A DNA stretch of 64,000 bases from Epiperipatus broadwayi (GCA_028023455.1 JAQFVV010006312.1:498001-562000), one strand, 5' to 3'; counted from the first letter of the stretch, positions 12,781-24,336 are shown. Notes: generated from the letters alone by a model not told the origin. Numbers and translations are program-made.

Positions 12781-13345
12781 CTGCTATTTCAAAAAAAGTT
12801 ATAACCATATACCTAATATCTATTGGACTAATTTTCTAAAAAATGACTTTTTTTTAAAAAAAAACAATATATCAATCTTAATTCTTCATAGCTTCCTAAC
12901 TATTGGCCTCTATTCATGTATCATATACCTAATACCTATTGAACTAATTTTGTAGAAAATGAATTTTCTATTTTATATACCATTTTTTATTTTGCTTTTT
13001 AATACATATATTACTAAGATGAAGATTGACAAAATAGGTAATTGAATTTCACTTCATAAAATTCTATTTGAAATATTAAGAACTATAGGAATTTCCACTG
13101 AAACATCATTTGATCAACATTTGTCATGCTTGCACAGTTAAAACAATAGCAGTCAAGTGAAAACCATAGTAGTCAATGGATGCTAGAAGGTTTGCATCAA
13201 AATCCCTATGTAGTGTCTATTCATTCAATAACTTCACACTAGTTTCTAGCTTTTGACCTTCATCAGCGAAGAGTCTTGGATCTGAGAGCATTGTATCTAG
13301 ATCTTTGGATTTAACATAACCCTCCAGCAGTCACCTTTTATCATT
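12781..13345. repeat. Short tandem duplication and a dispersed repeat
   Basis: A block containing CATATACCTAATATCTATTG starts at about 12,804 and recurs diverged at about 12,922 (118-bp period). From about 13,171 to 13,345 the sequence matches 24,905-25,105: shared blocks are ACTAGTTTCTAGCTT, TCATCAGCGA-GAGTCTTGGAT, GAGAGCA and ATCCTCCA-like. The family is unknown to me; both copies are non-coding. Confidence 0.55.
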
Positions 13346-15187
13346 TTAGTTAACTCTAAAGCTAGGCAACCAAATGAAAACGTTTTCAATCCACACTCAT
13401 TCGTTTATATAGTCAAATAGATCTGAATCTAGTCCAGTATCTACACATTTTGGTGTATTTGGTTTTTTTAATAACCATAGTCATCATCATTTTTAAACTA
13501 GGATTAATGTTAAACCATTAAAACATCACATGATCACCATTTCTTATACTTACATAAGCTGTTAAAACAGTTTTGGATTTAAAAAAAAAAAAAGGTAATA
13601 TAAGGACTATTGGAGAGATATAAATAGAATAAAGTTAATATTTGATTTATCTTGAAGAAGCATTTATTTGATAAGAATAAATTGATTATTTCATTTAAAA
13701 AAGAGACAATTATAAATGAAACAAAAATATCTGTAACATTAGTATTTTTACAAAATATATAGATGTAGGAAAAATGTATGGCATGATGCTAAATTGAATA
13801 TATAACACCAGAATTAAACACTGAAATAAGAAAAGACTAATATCAATTGTGCTAATGATGCAGTGTTTACCGATACCTAGAATGACCTTAACAAAATGTT
13901 AAATGTAATAAATGAAATCTGTACAAGATTTGGCATGAAATTAAAACTATTCAAGTCTAAAACAAACATTAGAGAATGAGCATATTGTCTCAATTTTGGA
14001 GTAGTTGATTATTTGATGACAGAATACTGATAAAAGAGATTAGAAGTGAATACAGCAGTGATTAAACATGTAAATAAATTACTTTTGTTGTCTATTAAAG
14101 TTAAAGAAAGAAAAAGCATTTTTTGTGTTTTGTTATATATATGAAATTGATAATTTTAAAAGATTATGCTAAAAAAAATAAGTACATTAAAGAATAAAAA
14201 AGACAAAGAGTGAAAACAGAGTTAGCAACAGAGGTAGTGAAGAAATAATGAAAAAGACTTTTTGTCACCAAAATTATAAAGAGAAAATTGTTTGGGACAT
14301 ATATATAATAAAAGCAATGATACATACACGCAGTTCCTGTTAAGTAAGATGACCTACATATATAAAAATTAATAATAACCAGTAGCAATAACCAAACAAG
14401 AATAATCTGCAGTCTTTTAGGAATGACGTTGATTCTTCAGACTTTATAATTTCCAATATAAAACTTTTTTCTATTTTTCTGCCTTAGCATCTATAACATA
14501 AATTAATACAGGGCTCAGTCATCATCTCTTATGCTGTTGTTTATCTTTCTGCACTGACTAATTCTTTTTCTTTTTGCCATTGTGCTGGGAAAACTATAAT
14601 GAATATGTTTAAAAGCTAGAAATCCTTATTCGTGATCTTTGCATCAGGCAGTAGAACAATTAATTTGCTTTGGAATTGGGATTTGAATCAAGAGTTTTAA
14701 CACACTAAATAATTGTACAGTTGAACAGTCTTATTTAAAGGATCTCTCATTTCCATAAAAATGAAAAACTATGAAAAGGTGATTAAAAAATGACCTATCT
14801 TATACAATATGGGTAGATTGCTGTGGGTAGCAGTAATTTTTTTTTTCTAATTATAATTACATGGAATGTGCAAATTGCTGTGGCTTCCTAATGTAATTAC
14901 ATAGAATATGCAAACATTATTGATGTAAAACATGAGGAGAGGACAACAGTAAATAGTTAGGGAGCTATGAAGAAAAAATTAAAAATCCAATAATTTTAAT
15001 AACAGAATAGTATATATTATTATACTTAATGACTGTTGCTTAAATAATATTAGCTACAACAGCATTCTTAAAATAAGCATACATGGTTCTCATAGAGTAA
15101 AGCTATATTAATAATGTTAAATGCCTCTTCATATGAGCTCCATGAGGATTTATTATAGCAGTCTTGGCTCCATTTTGTATTTTTTTA
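13346..15187. other. A+T-rich non-coding DNA, no gene seen
   Basis: Only short ORFs without similarity (for example 14,164-14,388, a low-complexity Phe/Leu-rich read-through). No repeat family recognised. Confidence 0.5.
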
Positions 15188-15195
15188 TTAATTAT
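15188..15195. repeat. Left 8-bp target-site duplication of the foldback element
   Basis: TTAATTAT immediately before GGTACTCTAACCC; the identical octamer follows the right end at 20,192-20,199. Confidence 0.85.
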
Positions 15196-15220
15196 GGTAC
15201 TCTAACCCGACCTGCACGAT

Positions 15221-15239
15221 CGCCACCAGGCGGCGCTGT
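15221..15239 (+). promoter_or_regulatory. CTCF-like motif in left tip of the foldback element
   Basis: GCCACCAGGCGGCGCTG matches the bilaterian CTCF core (CCASYAGRKGGCRS) at all but one position. The mirror motif lies in the right tip at about 20,145-20,170, where the last bases read GGTGCTG, so the two sites face each other across the element. Binding is not shown; the match is from sequence only. Confidence 0.4.
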
Positions 15240-15259
15240 GCCACCATCAACAACCGGTC

Positions 15260-15730
15260 TGAAGCCTGCAAGTAATAAAATTTTTTTCCAAAAACTGCAT
15301 GAACATCATCAACTAAAAAAGCCCTAGGCTAGACATATCAAAATGCTAAAAATCTGCAAGTAAAAAATAAATTTATATCAAAAACAGCATGAAAATCGTC
15401 AACTAAAAAAGCCGGAGGCTAGACATATCAAAATGCTAAAAATCGGCAAGTAAAAAATAAATTTATATCAAAAACTGCATGAAAATCGTCAACTAAAAAA
15501 GCCAGAGGCTAGACATATCAAAATGCTAAAAATCGGCAAGTAAAAAACAAATTTATATCAAAAACTGCATGAAAATCATCAACTAAAAAAGCCCGAGGCT
15601 AGACATATCAAAATGCTAAAAATCGGCAAGTAAAAATAAATTTATATCAAAAACTGCATGAAAATCGACAAGTAATAAAAACCCGAGGATACACATATCA
15701 AAATGCTGAAAATTGACAAGTAAAAAATAA
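15260..15730. repeat. 90-bp tandem array, left arm (five units)
   Basis: The word CATATCAAAATGCT recurs exactly every 90 bp (the AGACATATCA or ACACATATCA word at 15,331, 15,421, 15,511, 15,601 and 15,691). Units also share AACTAAAAAAGCC and GCATGAAAATCGTC. The right arm carries four units, so the array has changed copy number since the arms formed. Confidence 0.9.
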
Positions 15731-16064
15731 ATGCCTGATGCTGTATATATTCAAGAAATATTGCAAAAGTCCAAATTTAAAAAAAACCACTCAAAATGCT
15801 ATAAAATTTAAAATTAAAAAAAATATATATAGCTGAAAAATTAAAAAAAAATAGCTGGAAATACGTTAAACCCCCCCTCCCACAAGTAATAATAATCCAC
15901 TTAAATTGACAAGTAAAAATGCCTGACACTGTATATATTCAAGAAATATTGCGAAAGTCCAAATTTTTTTAAAAAAAAAACAATCATAATGCTATAAAAT
16001 TTTAAATTAAAGTATATATATATATAGCTGAAAATGAAAAGCAATATACAAGAAACCATTAACA

Positions 16065-16292
16065 ATGGTGGAAGGCAGGAAATGCAATATACAAAAAACC
16101 ATTAACGATGGTGGAAGGCGGGAAATGCAAAAACAGAATTTCATCAAATTATTTATTAAGCTTCCAATTTGCATTTATCTGCAATGCATTCAAAAGCAAT
16201 TATTTGGTCTCTGCTTTAAAATTATGGCATTATCATTTAAATTCGTCAAGCAGTACATAAAAAATAATTATCAACGTAAAATATACCCCTAA
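16065..16292 (+). other. 75-codon open frame in left arm, mirrored in the right arm
   Basis: The frame here and a 71-codon frame at 19,240-19,455 on the minus strand encode nearly the same peptide (shared NDGG/NNGGRREMQKQN, KLFIK, PICIYLQC and QYIKNNYQRK). This follows automatically from the arms being inverted copies, and the peptide shows no domain, so I do not call it a gene. Just upstream a segment of about 45 bp containing AACCATTAACRATGG is duplicated in tandem on this side only. Confidence 0.3.
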
Positions 16293-16399
16293 CACACAAA
16301 ATAACTGAAATTCGCAATTTACGTCTTAGGTGTAATAGTTAAAAAATAAACGATTATAAACATTATCAAATCATTTAAATTCATCAATATTTAAAAAAA

Positions 16400-17752
16400 A
16401 AAAAGCAATATACAAAAAATAATTACCAATGTCTTTCCAGAAATTTCAATGATTGCACTGTTTTCGTTTCAAGAAATTAGCTTTCAAGCTGGTCCAGAAA
16501 AGCTATGACTTCACAAAGATGACGTATAAAAGAAAAAATATTTGCAGCATAAAAATCCATTAGCTATCAAATAATAAAACGAATTAAATATCCATTAACT
16601 TTTACAACTTTTTTTTAAAATTTTGCTTTCTAAGGTTAAACTTATTAACATTACCAAATGAATGAAAAATGGCGGTGCTCACTGTAAATCAAATCTATTT
16701 TTAAAATTACCATTTAACGTACTCGTAAAACTTAGAAACTGATAAATAGCAATAGACAAAAAATAATTACCAATGTCTTTCCAGAAATTTCAATGATTGC
16801 ACTGTAAATTATTTTTCAAGCTGGTCCAGAAAAGCTATGACTTCACAAAGATGACGTGTAAAAGAAAAAATATTTGCAGCATAACATTTTGAAGATACAA
16901 TGCTTTCGTGAAATAGAAAAATTATTTGCATTTGCAGCATAAAAATCCATTAGCTATCAAATAATAAAATGAATTAAATATCCATTATCTTTTACAACTT
17001 TTTTTTAAAATTTTGCTTTCTAAGGTTAAACTTATTAACATTACTAAATGAATGAAAAATGGCGGTGCTCACTGTAAATCAAATCTATTTTTAAAATTAC
17101 CATTTAACGTACTCGTAAAACTTAGAAACTAATAAATAGCAATAGACAAAAAATAATTACCAATGTCTTTCCAGAAATTTCAATGATTGCACTTTTCGTT
17201 TCAATAAATTATTTTTCAGGCTGGTCCAGAAAAGCTATGACTTCACAAAGATGACGTGTAAAAGAAAAAAATATTTGCAGCATAAAAATCCATTAGCTAT
17301 CTAATAATAAAACGAATTAAATATCAATTAACTTTTACAACTTTTTTTTAAAATTTTGCTTTCTAAGGTTAAACTTATTAACATTACCAAATGAATGAAA
17401 AATGGCGGTGCTCTGTAAATCAAATCTATTTTTAAAATTACCATTTAATGTACTCATAAAACTTAGAAACTGATAAGTAGCAATAGACAAAAAATAATTA
17501 CCAATGTTTTTCCAGAAATTTCAATGATTGCACTGTTTTCGTTTCAAGAAATTATTTTTCAAGATGGTCCAGAAAAGCTATGACTTCACAAAGATGACGT
17601 GTAAAAGAAAAAATATTTGCAGCATAACATTTTGAAGATACAAAGCTTTCGTGAAATAGAAAAATTATTTGCAGCATAAAAATTCATTAGCTATCAAATA
17701 ATAAAACAAATTAAATATCCATTATCTTTTACAACTTTTTTTTAAAATTATA
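16400..17752. repeat. 340-390-bp tandem array, left arm (four units)
   Basis: The word AATTACCAATGT begins units at about 16,421, 16,765, 17,155 and 17,496. Units share TTTCCAGAAATTTCAATGAT, a CTGGTCCAGAAAAGCTATGA-like block, and AAAAATGGCGGTGCTC. Units two and four carry an extra segment of about 50 bp with GAAGATACAA and TTTCGTGAAATAG. The pattern points to expansion by unequal exchange. Confidence 0.88.
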
Positions 17753-18208
17753 ACATTTCCCATTTAGCTTAGTAGGCACTTGACTGTTTTCAACATAAAA
17801 ATGCATTAAAAAGGTTATTATTAAATTTAGAATTCACAGGTTTGAAGTGTTTCCCAAAAGTTTGTGCATGTTTACTGTTGTATTCATCTGCGTAAGAAAA
17901 TAATCCACATTAACTAGTCAAAAAATAAAAATAATCCCAACAACTTGTATTTCTAGCAGTACGAAAAAATTAACACGTAATAAAACTAAGCAGGTATTTC
18001 AAAAGACTAATTCATTTACATTTTGGATTAAATTTGTCAGCTTTGGAAATTATATTTTTCTGTACAATGTCTATTACGTCATATTTCTTTAATGAGTAGA
18101 AACTGTGATCCAATATTGTATTTCTTTTTTTAAATTTTTAATTGCCATATGTGTATAGATTTCATTCAGTATTTTCCTAAGAACATGCGTATATGATGAA
18201 ATGTTTAG
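17753..18208. other. Unique loop of the foldback element
   Basis: About 455 bp lying between the two arms, with no internal symmetry and no usable ORF. It is A+T-rich. Nothing here resembles a transposase. Confidence 0.6.
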
Positions 18209-19135
18209 GCAACTATTTATCAGTTTCTAAGTTTTTTTTTTCATATGTCATAGCATCGGCCGGGACATGAACCCACAACCGTCTGCAACCAACTACTTGC
18301 TTGCAAGGCAGCTGCGATGACCTCTCGGCTAACAACGTTTGACAAGTTTTACGAGTACGTTAAATGGTAATTTTAAAAATAGATTTGATTTACAGTGAGC
18401 ACCGCCAATTTTCATTCATTTGGTAATGTTAATAAGTTTAACCTTAGAAAGCAAAATTTTAAAAAAAAGTTGTAAAAGATAATGGATATTTAATTCGTTT
18501 TATTATTTGATAGCTAATAGATTTTTATGCTGCAAATGCAAATAATTTTTCTATTTCACGAAAGCTTTGTATCTTCAAAATGTTATGCTGCAAATATTTT
18601 TTCTTTTACGCGTCATCTTTGTGAAGTCATAGCTTTTCTGGGCCAGCTTGAAAAATAATTTCTTGAAACGAAAACAGTGCAATCATTGAAATTTCTGGAA
18701 AGGCATTGGTAATTATTTTTTGTTTATTGCTATTTATCAGTTTCTAAGTTTTACGAGTACGTTAAATGGTAATTTTAGAAATAGATTTGATTTACAGTGA
18801 GCACCGCCATTTTTCATTCATTTGGTAATGTTAATAAGTTTAACCTTAGAAAGCAACATTTTAAAAAAAAGTTGTAAAAGATGATGGATATTTAATTCGT
18901 TTTATTATTTGATAGCTAATGGATTTTTATGCTGCAAATAATTTTTCTATTTCACGAAAGCTTTGTATCTTCAAAATGTTATGCTGCAAATATTTTTTTC
19001 TTTTACACGTCATCTTTGTGAAGTCATAGCTATTCTGGACCAGCTTGAAAAATAATTTTTTGAAACGAAAACAGTGCAATCATTGAAATTTCTGGAAAGA
19101 CATTGGTAATTATTTTTTGTATATTGCTTTTTTTT
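18209..19135. repeat. Tandem array, right arm (two units plus a part)
   Basis: Reverse complement of the left-arm array. The CATTGGTAATTATTTTT junction occurs at about 18,703 and 19,101, about 395 bp apart. The left arm has four units, so the arms differ by roughly 700 bp even though unit sequences remain very similar. Confidence 0.85.
18236..18343 (-). mobile_element. tRNA-derived SINE inserted in the right arm
   Basis: Read on the minus strand it starts GTCAAACGTTGTTAGCCGAG, contains an A-box-like TTAGCCGAGAGGTCATCGC, a B-box GGGTTCATGTCCC, and ends GATGCTATGACATATG followed by an A run. It is flanked by AAGTTTT at 18,229-18,235 and 18,344-18,350. The uninterrupted sequence CTAAGTTTTACGAG is seen in sister units (for example about 18,744-18,757), so the empty site is visible. 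Same family as 24,220-24,325. Confidence 0.82.
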
Positions 19136-19769
19136 TTAAAAATATTGATGAATTTAAATGATTTGATAATGTTTATAGTCGTTTATTTTTTAAGTATTAC
19201 ACCTAAGACGTAAATTGTGAATTTCAGTTATTTTGTGTGTTAGGGGTATATTTTACGTTGATAATTATTTTTTATGTACTGCTTGATGAATTTAAATGAT
19301 AATGCCATAATTTTAAAGCAGAGACCAAATAATTGCTTTTGAATGCATTGCAGGTAAATGCAAATTGGAATCTTAATAAATAATTTGATGATATTCTGTT
19401 TTTGCATTTCCCGCCTTCCACCATTGTTAATGGTTTCTTGTATATTGCTTTTCATTTTCAGCTATATAAAATTTTATAGCATTATGATTGTTTTTTTTTT
19501 TTAAAATTTGGACTTTCGTAATATTTCTTGAATATATACAGCGTCAGGCATTTTTACTTGTCAATTTAAGTGGATAATTATTACTTGTGGGAGGGGGGGT
19601 TTAACGTATTTTCAGCTATTTTTATTTTTATTTTTGAATTTTTCAGCTATATATATTTTTTTTAATTTTAAATTTTATAGCATTTTGAGTGTTGTTTTTT
19701 TTTAAATTTGGACTTTTGCAATATTTCTTGAATATATACAGCATCAGGCATTTATTTTTTGCTTGTCAA

Positions 19770-20110
19770 TTTTCAACATTTTGATATGTGTATCTTCGGG
19801 TTTTTATTACTTGTCGATTTTCATGCAATTTTTGATATAAATTTGTTTTTTACATGCCGATTTTTAGCATTTTGATATGTCTCCGGCTTTTTTAGTTGAC
19901 GATTTTCATGCAGTTTTTGATATAAATTTATTTTTTACTTGCCGATTTTTAGCATTTTGATATGTCTAGCCTCTGGCTTTTTTAGTTGACGATTTTCATG
20001 CAGTTTTTGATATAAATTTATTTTTTACTTGGCGATTTTTAGCATTTTGATATTCTAGCCTCCGGTTTTTTTAGTTGACGATTTTCATGCAGTTTTTGAA
20101 AAAAAATTTT
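19770..20110. repeat. 90-bp tandem array, right arm (four units)
   Basis: Reverse complement of the left-arm 90-bp array. TGATAT words lie at 19,782, 19,873, 19,958 and 20,048. One unit lacks the AGC of CTAGCC and is a few bases short. Confidence 0.88.
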
Positions 20111-20191
20111 ATCACTTGCAGGCTTCAGACCGGTTGTTGATGGTGGCGCAGCACCGCCTGGTGGCGATCGTGCAGGTCGGGTTAGAGTACC

Positions 20192-20199
20192 TTAATTAT
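20192..20199. repeat. Right 8-bp target-site duplication of the foldback element
   Basis: TTAATTAT directly after GGGTTAGAGTACC; identical to 15,188-15,195. Confidence 0.85.
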
Positions 20200-20483
20200 A
20201 TATTTTAAATATAAGTAAAATGAAATTTAAAAATATGATGTGTCTCAGGATAATCTGTTGATGTTGATGAAGTTTTACTGAAGAAATTATAATGCAGTGA
20301 AATAATTTTTTCATGCGTTAGATAGTAAAAAATTATCTGTCTTAGAAAAATCAGTTTTTGGATGCTGTTAACATAAGGTTTGTAAATTATAATTTATTTT
20401 GGGAATAAGTATAAGTTAAATAAACAAAAAAAATTTGAATTTTTATTCTCAGTATTTGATAAGACATGATTTGAGAGCATATA

Positions 20484-21366
20484 CACCTGGGTCTTGTTTT
20501 ATGCGGTAGATAGGTTCCTCAGAAAACGCGCACAAAGGAAATTGCACAAAAATAGACCTTACCTTGAAATATGGGGATAGGTTCTGTCATTTTCAGAAAT
20601 TGCATAAAAGCAAAGCAACAAGGAAAAATTACTTAAAATTTGCGTTAAAAAAATAAGTAAATAAAGTATGACTAATAAAAATTTCAAATATTTGAAAAAA
20701 AATTAATACAAGACAAACTTTTTATTAACTACAGTATTTAATTCTACATTTTTTCATACATATTTTAATCATTACCGCTATTTGACAATATGCGTTTGTT
20801 TGTCAACTGGTAAGAAATCAGATTCGTGATGTGATGTACAACTAGCGCCACTTTTAGTCTTGTGCTGTGTTAATGATTTTCTGCTTCTATATTAAAAAAA
20901 TGAGATCACAATCAAAACAAAAAGATTATACATTATCATTAGAAATATTATTTTCAGTTTACAAAATCAATAAAATTGTTATTATTTATTTTAAAAATCT
21001 AAAAAATTATTTATTTCTATTATAGCTAACAAAGTACATTTTAAAAGTTTAAAATTTTTGAATATTTATTGCAATATTTATATATGTAAGTATAAATTTA
21101 TTATTATTTACTCATTAGTATAAGTAGGTTACTTACATAGAAGCTAAGATTCTAAATACAGCTTTAGGCCATATTCATGTTAGTTGCTAATATAATGTTC
21201 TATTTTTGAAAAAAAAAAAGTATTTAAAGTCAAAATAAGTTATTAATAATTTAAATTTTTTGATATCTAATAAATATAGTGAAATATGAAAGACATTAAG
21301 AAGAAACATGAATCGCATAACTTCAAAATCGCATTAAAATATTCCACATAAAACGAGACCCAGGCG
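20484..21366. mobile_element. Tigger/pogo-like short element, copy 1
   Basis: Ends CACCTGGGTCT and its complement (GAGACCCAGGCG), followed inside by a GTTTTATGCGGTAGATAGG-like block, with TA dinucleotides directly outside at 20,482-20,483 and 21,367-21,368. TA target sites and CGTTTTACGCG-type subterminal sequence are typical of Tigger elements (IS630-Tc1-mariner). The 883-bp interior is diverged from the other copies and I see only a short homologous trace near 20,815-20,880 of the region coding in copy 2. Confidence 0.78.
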
Positions 21367-21368
21367 TA

Positions 21369-22589
21369 TTTTGTCAATAAGAGGACTAGTATTAGCTATT
21401 TGTGGAAATTTATGTTGAAGTATAAAATATATTATGACAACAGTAATTGAAATACAAAGTATGTTAACAAAATTGAATCCTAAGCAACTAAGAGTTGAAT
21501 GTATTATCTCAACTTTTGGCAATATGTTTCTGAATTATAATCAGTTTGTATAAAGTACTATTATTATGCTGAGAAATGTAGAAATTTTTGGAAATGCTAC
21601 AACAGTAGTTTATAAGTTACTGGCTATGTTTATGTATACAGGTAGATTATCATTATTCTAAACTGCATGAATTTGAATCCTCTGTTTTTAGCATGGTATC
21701 ACAAAAATATACACAAAGGCTAGAATTCTTAGTGTGAACTTCAATGAAAACATTAAATTGTTTAAAAATTGAATCAAAATATGTTTATCTATATGCTGTG
21801 GAAATACCTATAATACAATATTGATTCTCAATACATGATATAAAAACCCAAAAATTTTCATTCTATACGAAAAATTTATTTGTAATCCTTTTTTTATAAA
21901 GAAATTCTCAAGGACTATGTGAAATTCAACAGCATTGTGATATCCATAAGCTCCCCAAAATTGCTACTCTTTTAAATATAGAAACCATAAAAATATAATA
22001 GTTATCTATAGTTAGAATGGAATGAAAAGCATGCAGTCACAATTTTATATTTATAATACATTTTTTTATAAACAAGTTAAAATTTTTTTGTTAACTAATG
22101 AAATTCACAATTGCTTGTAATGTCCAAAAACAAAAAAATTTATAATTCTCTGGTAAATACCTAAATTAGTAGAAAAAGAAAAATCTAGTCGTTTTTACAT
22201 TAGACCACAATTTCTGAAACAGTACATAAAGATGACAGTTTTCTTTGGGTATTTTCTGCCACATGTAAATGCAAATTTTCGTTATAATTAGATTTAAAAT
22301 TGTAAGTAGATAATAAATTTACAATAATGATGAAATACATTACAAAAATACATTTTCACTGGTCACTTTTATGAGATATCATTTTTATTACATTATCCAA
22401 ATTCTTATAATCAAGCAAATGTGAGTAATGAATTTAAATTTATTAACATTGGAATGAGTTTTACTACCAACAAAGGAAAACAAAAACATATTTTAAATAA
22501 ATGTAAATATTTTATTTTATTTTTTTAAAAAAATATTTATTTTAATTAATAATTGCTTTCTGTCTGTGTTTGTAATGAGTAATATATAT
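21369..22589. other. A+T-rich non-coding DNA, no gene seen
   Basis: No ORF of note and no repeat recognised. Confidence 0.5.
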
Positions 22590-22930
22590 TAAGTAATATA
22601 TATTAGATATATATTTCACACAAATAAAATTATGAGTGCGTAAAGAAAACAAATAAATGAAATATAATAAATAAATAAATGGCTATTGGGTTTATTTACC
22701 TTCATTATCAAAGCTGTGTGCTAAATGAATTGCTGTGTGCTAAATTTGCATACACTTTGCATTTTCTTATAGCAACAGTTTTACCTCGCAATTCATTTAG
22801 CCACAGTTTTGATAATGAAGGTATTCCTTCAAAAATACTAGCCATTTATTTATTTATCGTATTTCATTTATTTGTTTATTTTACACACTCATAATTTTAT
22901 TTATGTGAAATATATATATCGCAGATATAT
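22590..22930. repeat. Small hairpin repeat (~340 bp)
   Basis: The left arm blocks AAATAAAATTATGAGTG, AACAAATAAATGAAAT, AATAAATAAATGGCTA, ACCTTCATTATCAAA and CTAAATGAATTGC all recur as complements in mirrored order on the right, leaving a loop of roughly 45 bp near 22,735-22,780. The arms are about 150 bp with scattered mismatches. No coding capacity. It could be a small non-autonomous element of the MITE type; no clear TSD. Confidence 0.8.
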
Positions 22931-24208
22931 TACTTTAATTTGTATAAGGGGGAGGGGGTGCCTTAGATATCACATATCAGCCACATCAAAATGCTATCAA
23001 GTACTTTTTTAGGCAATGATAACTAGCATTCATTAATTAAGATTTAAGTATAGTAATCTTGCTCTCTCTCTATATAAAAATTTTAAATGAGAAAATGTTA
23101 ATTTTTCGTGTTTTGGCTTTTTTTTAAACTGTGCGTTTTGGCGGGTTTTTCCAATTCATGTGACCCAAGTTTTAAATTTTTTCTGTTTTCGCATAGTTTT
23201 TTATCACTTGATGTGTCAAACGATGTTTTTGGCTATTTTTGAAATTCAAAATGGCGGAGATCGCGTACTAAATTTGCACCCAATAATGAACAGAGTCCTT
23301 TGTAAAAGATAAAAAAATTGATCCCAAGATTTAATGAAAAATGCAATTATATTTACAGTGCAATTTATAAATAATTATGGAATTAAAAAAAAGTTATTGC
23401 TCGAGAAACCATAAGAAGTCCAAGCACAAGTAATTAGAGCTGAGCCATGATTCATGGACTTTGAGAACCAGTCAGCTACTCCAGCATTACATAAAGGCAA
23501 AGACTGAACGTTATTTGCAGAAGTGAATTTTTTTTCTTCTAATTATTTTATTTAATCTAATTATTAGTTTTTACTTTTGCATGTATTAACATTACTTCAA
23601 AGATATCTTTTTATTGTAGTGTTATTTTTTCAGATATTTTTATAATTGATTATCCATTTTTATTGGTTTATATTTAATTAGATTTCTATAATTACTGTAC
23701 TAATTTTAGATGAAATAAATATATATTGTGAAACTATTAAGGAAGTATTAGTTTATAAAAACAATGGAAAGTTTTTTTTTTTATATTGTATTAATGAAAA
23801 ATGAATAAATAATGGCATGATTTATTTTCTTTGTTTAAAGTTTTAGTTTATTTTCTAAATAAAATGGTTTTATAGGGAGAAGAAAAATCTGTATATTTTT
23901 AGCACTAATATTTCTGTTACTTTCAAAAGCTTTAAATCTACAAACATTTAGTGTATTAACATATAACAATAAAGCTAATTATAGTAATTGGGCTTTAATA
24001 GGTTTATAAATGTAGATGAAAACAATCAACCCTTAAGCTATCAGCAATCTCAATCTGTTAAAGGAGGTTGCCTTGACTACAGGTTGAGATTGTTAATTGC
24101 TTAAAAGTTGATTGTTATTATAGTATTAAGATAAATAAGTTAAGTAATTAGTTATGGGAGAGGTTAACCCTCTTGGTTGTGTAATTTATTCATTTATTGG
24201 GTGCAAAT
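22931..24208. other. Non-coding DNA, no gene seen
   Basis: The part at about 23,095-23,300 is richer in G and C and includes GTTTTGGCGGG and CAAAATGGCGGAGATCGCG; the latter resembles a YY1 site. No exon can be argued. Confidence 0.4.
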
Positions 24209-24219
24209 ATTAAATTCAT

Positions 24220-24325
24220 GTCAAGTGTTGGTGGTCGAGAGCTCAGCACGGCTGCTTTACAAGCAGTTGTCCCGAGTTAGTGGGTTTGCTTCCTGGCCGA
24301 TGCTATGACAAATGAAAAAAAAAAA
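24220..24325 (+). mobile_element. 106-bp tRNA-derived SINE with 11-bp TSD
   Basis: Starts GTCAAGTGTTGGTGGTCGAG, with an A-box-like GTGGTCGAGAGCTCAG, a B-box-like GGGTTTGCTTCC, and ends GCCGATGCTATGACAAATG plus an A run. The flanks are identical: ATTAAATTCAT at 24,209-24,219 and 24,326-24,336. The D-arm is of the GCCGAG type seen in class II tRNAs, but I do not assign the parent tRNA. A second copy with the same start and tail is at 18,236-18,343 on the minus strand. An element this short must rely on a LINE for mobility. Confidence 0.88.
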
Positions 24326-24336
24326 ATTAAATTCAT

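Larger units (their letters stand above)
15196..20191. mobile_element. 4,996-bp foldback element with 8-bp TSD
   Basis: The left tip GGTACTCTAACCCGACCTGC is matched exactly by the complement of the right tip, and the same TTAATTAT octamer flanks both ends, so the boundaries are precise. The left arm runs to about 17,752 and the right arm starts at about 18,209, with a unique loop between. Working inward, each arm contains a GC-rich tip (about 80 bp), a 90-bp tandem array, a segment with a C/G homopolymer, a segment with matching 71-75 codon reading frames, and a 340-390-bp tandem array. No transposase is visible, so it would depend on one supplied in trans. The architecture, long inverted repeats with internal tandem repeats, resembles Drosophila FB and Galileo elements; homology to them is not shown. 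Tip sequence, TSD length and the GGCGCTG word link it to the 4,368-6,194 element and to 25,116. Confidence 0.88.

Noticed and set aside
15260-15730. CRISPR-like array
   Set aside because: Repeat units are contiguous 90-bp tandem units without unique spacers, and the genome is eukaryotic.
16065-16292. Matching 71-75-codon frames in both arms as a conserved gene
   Set aside because: The arms are inverted copies, so any frame in one is mirrored in the other. The peptide has no recognisable domain; similarity alone is not evidence for selection.
24220-24325. Functional tRNA gene
   Set aside because: tRNA-like boxes but ends in an A run, has an 11-bp TSD and a second copy elsewhere, so it is a SINE.
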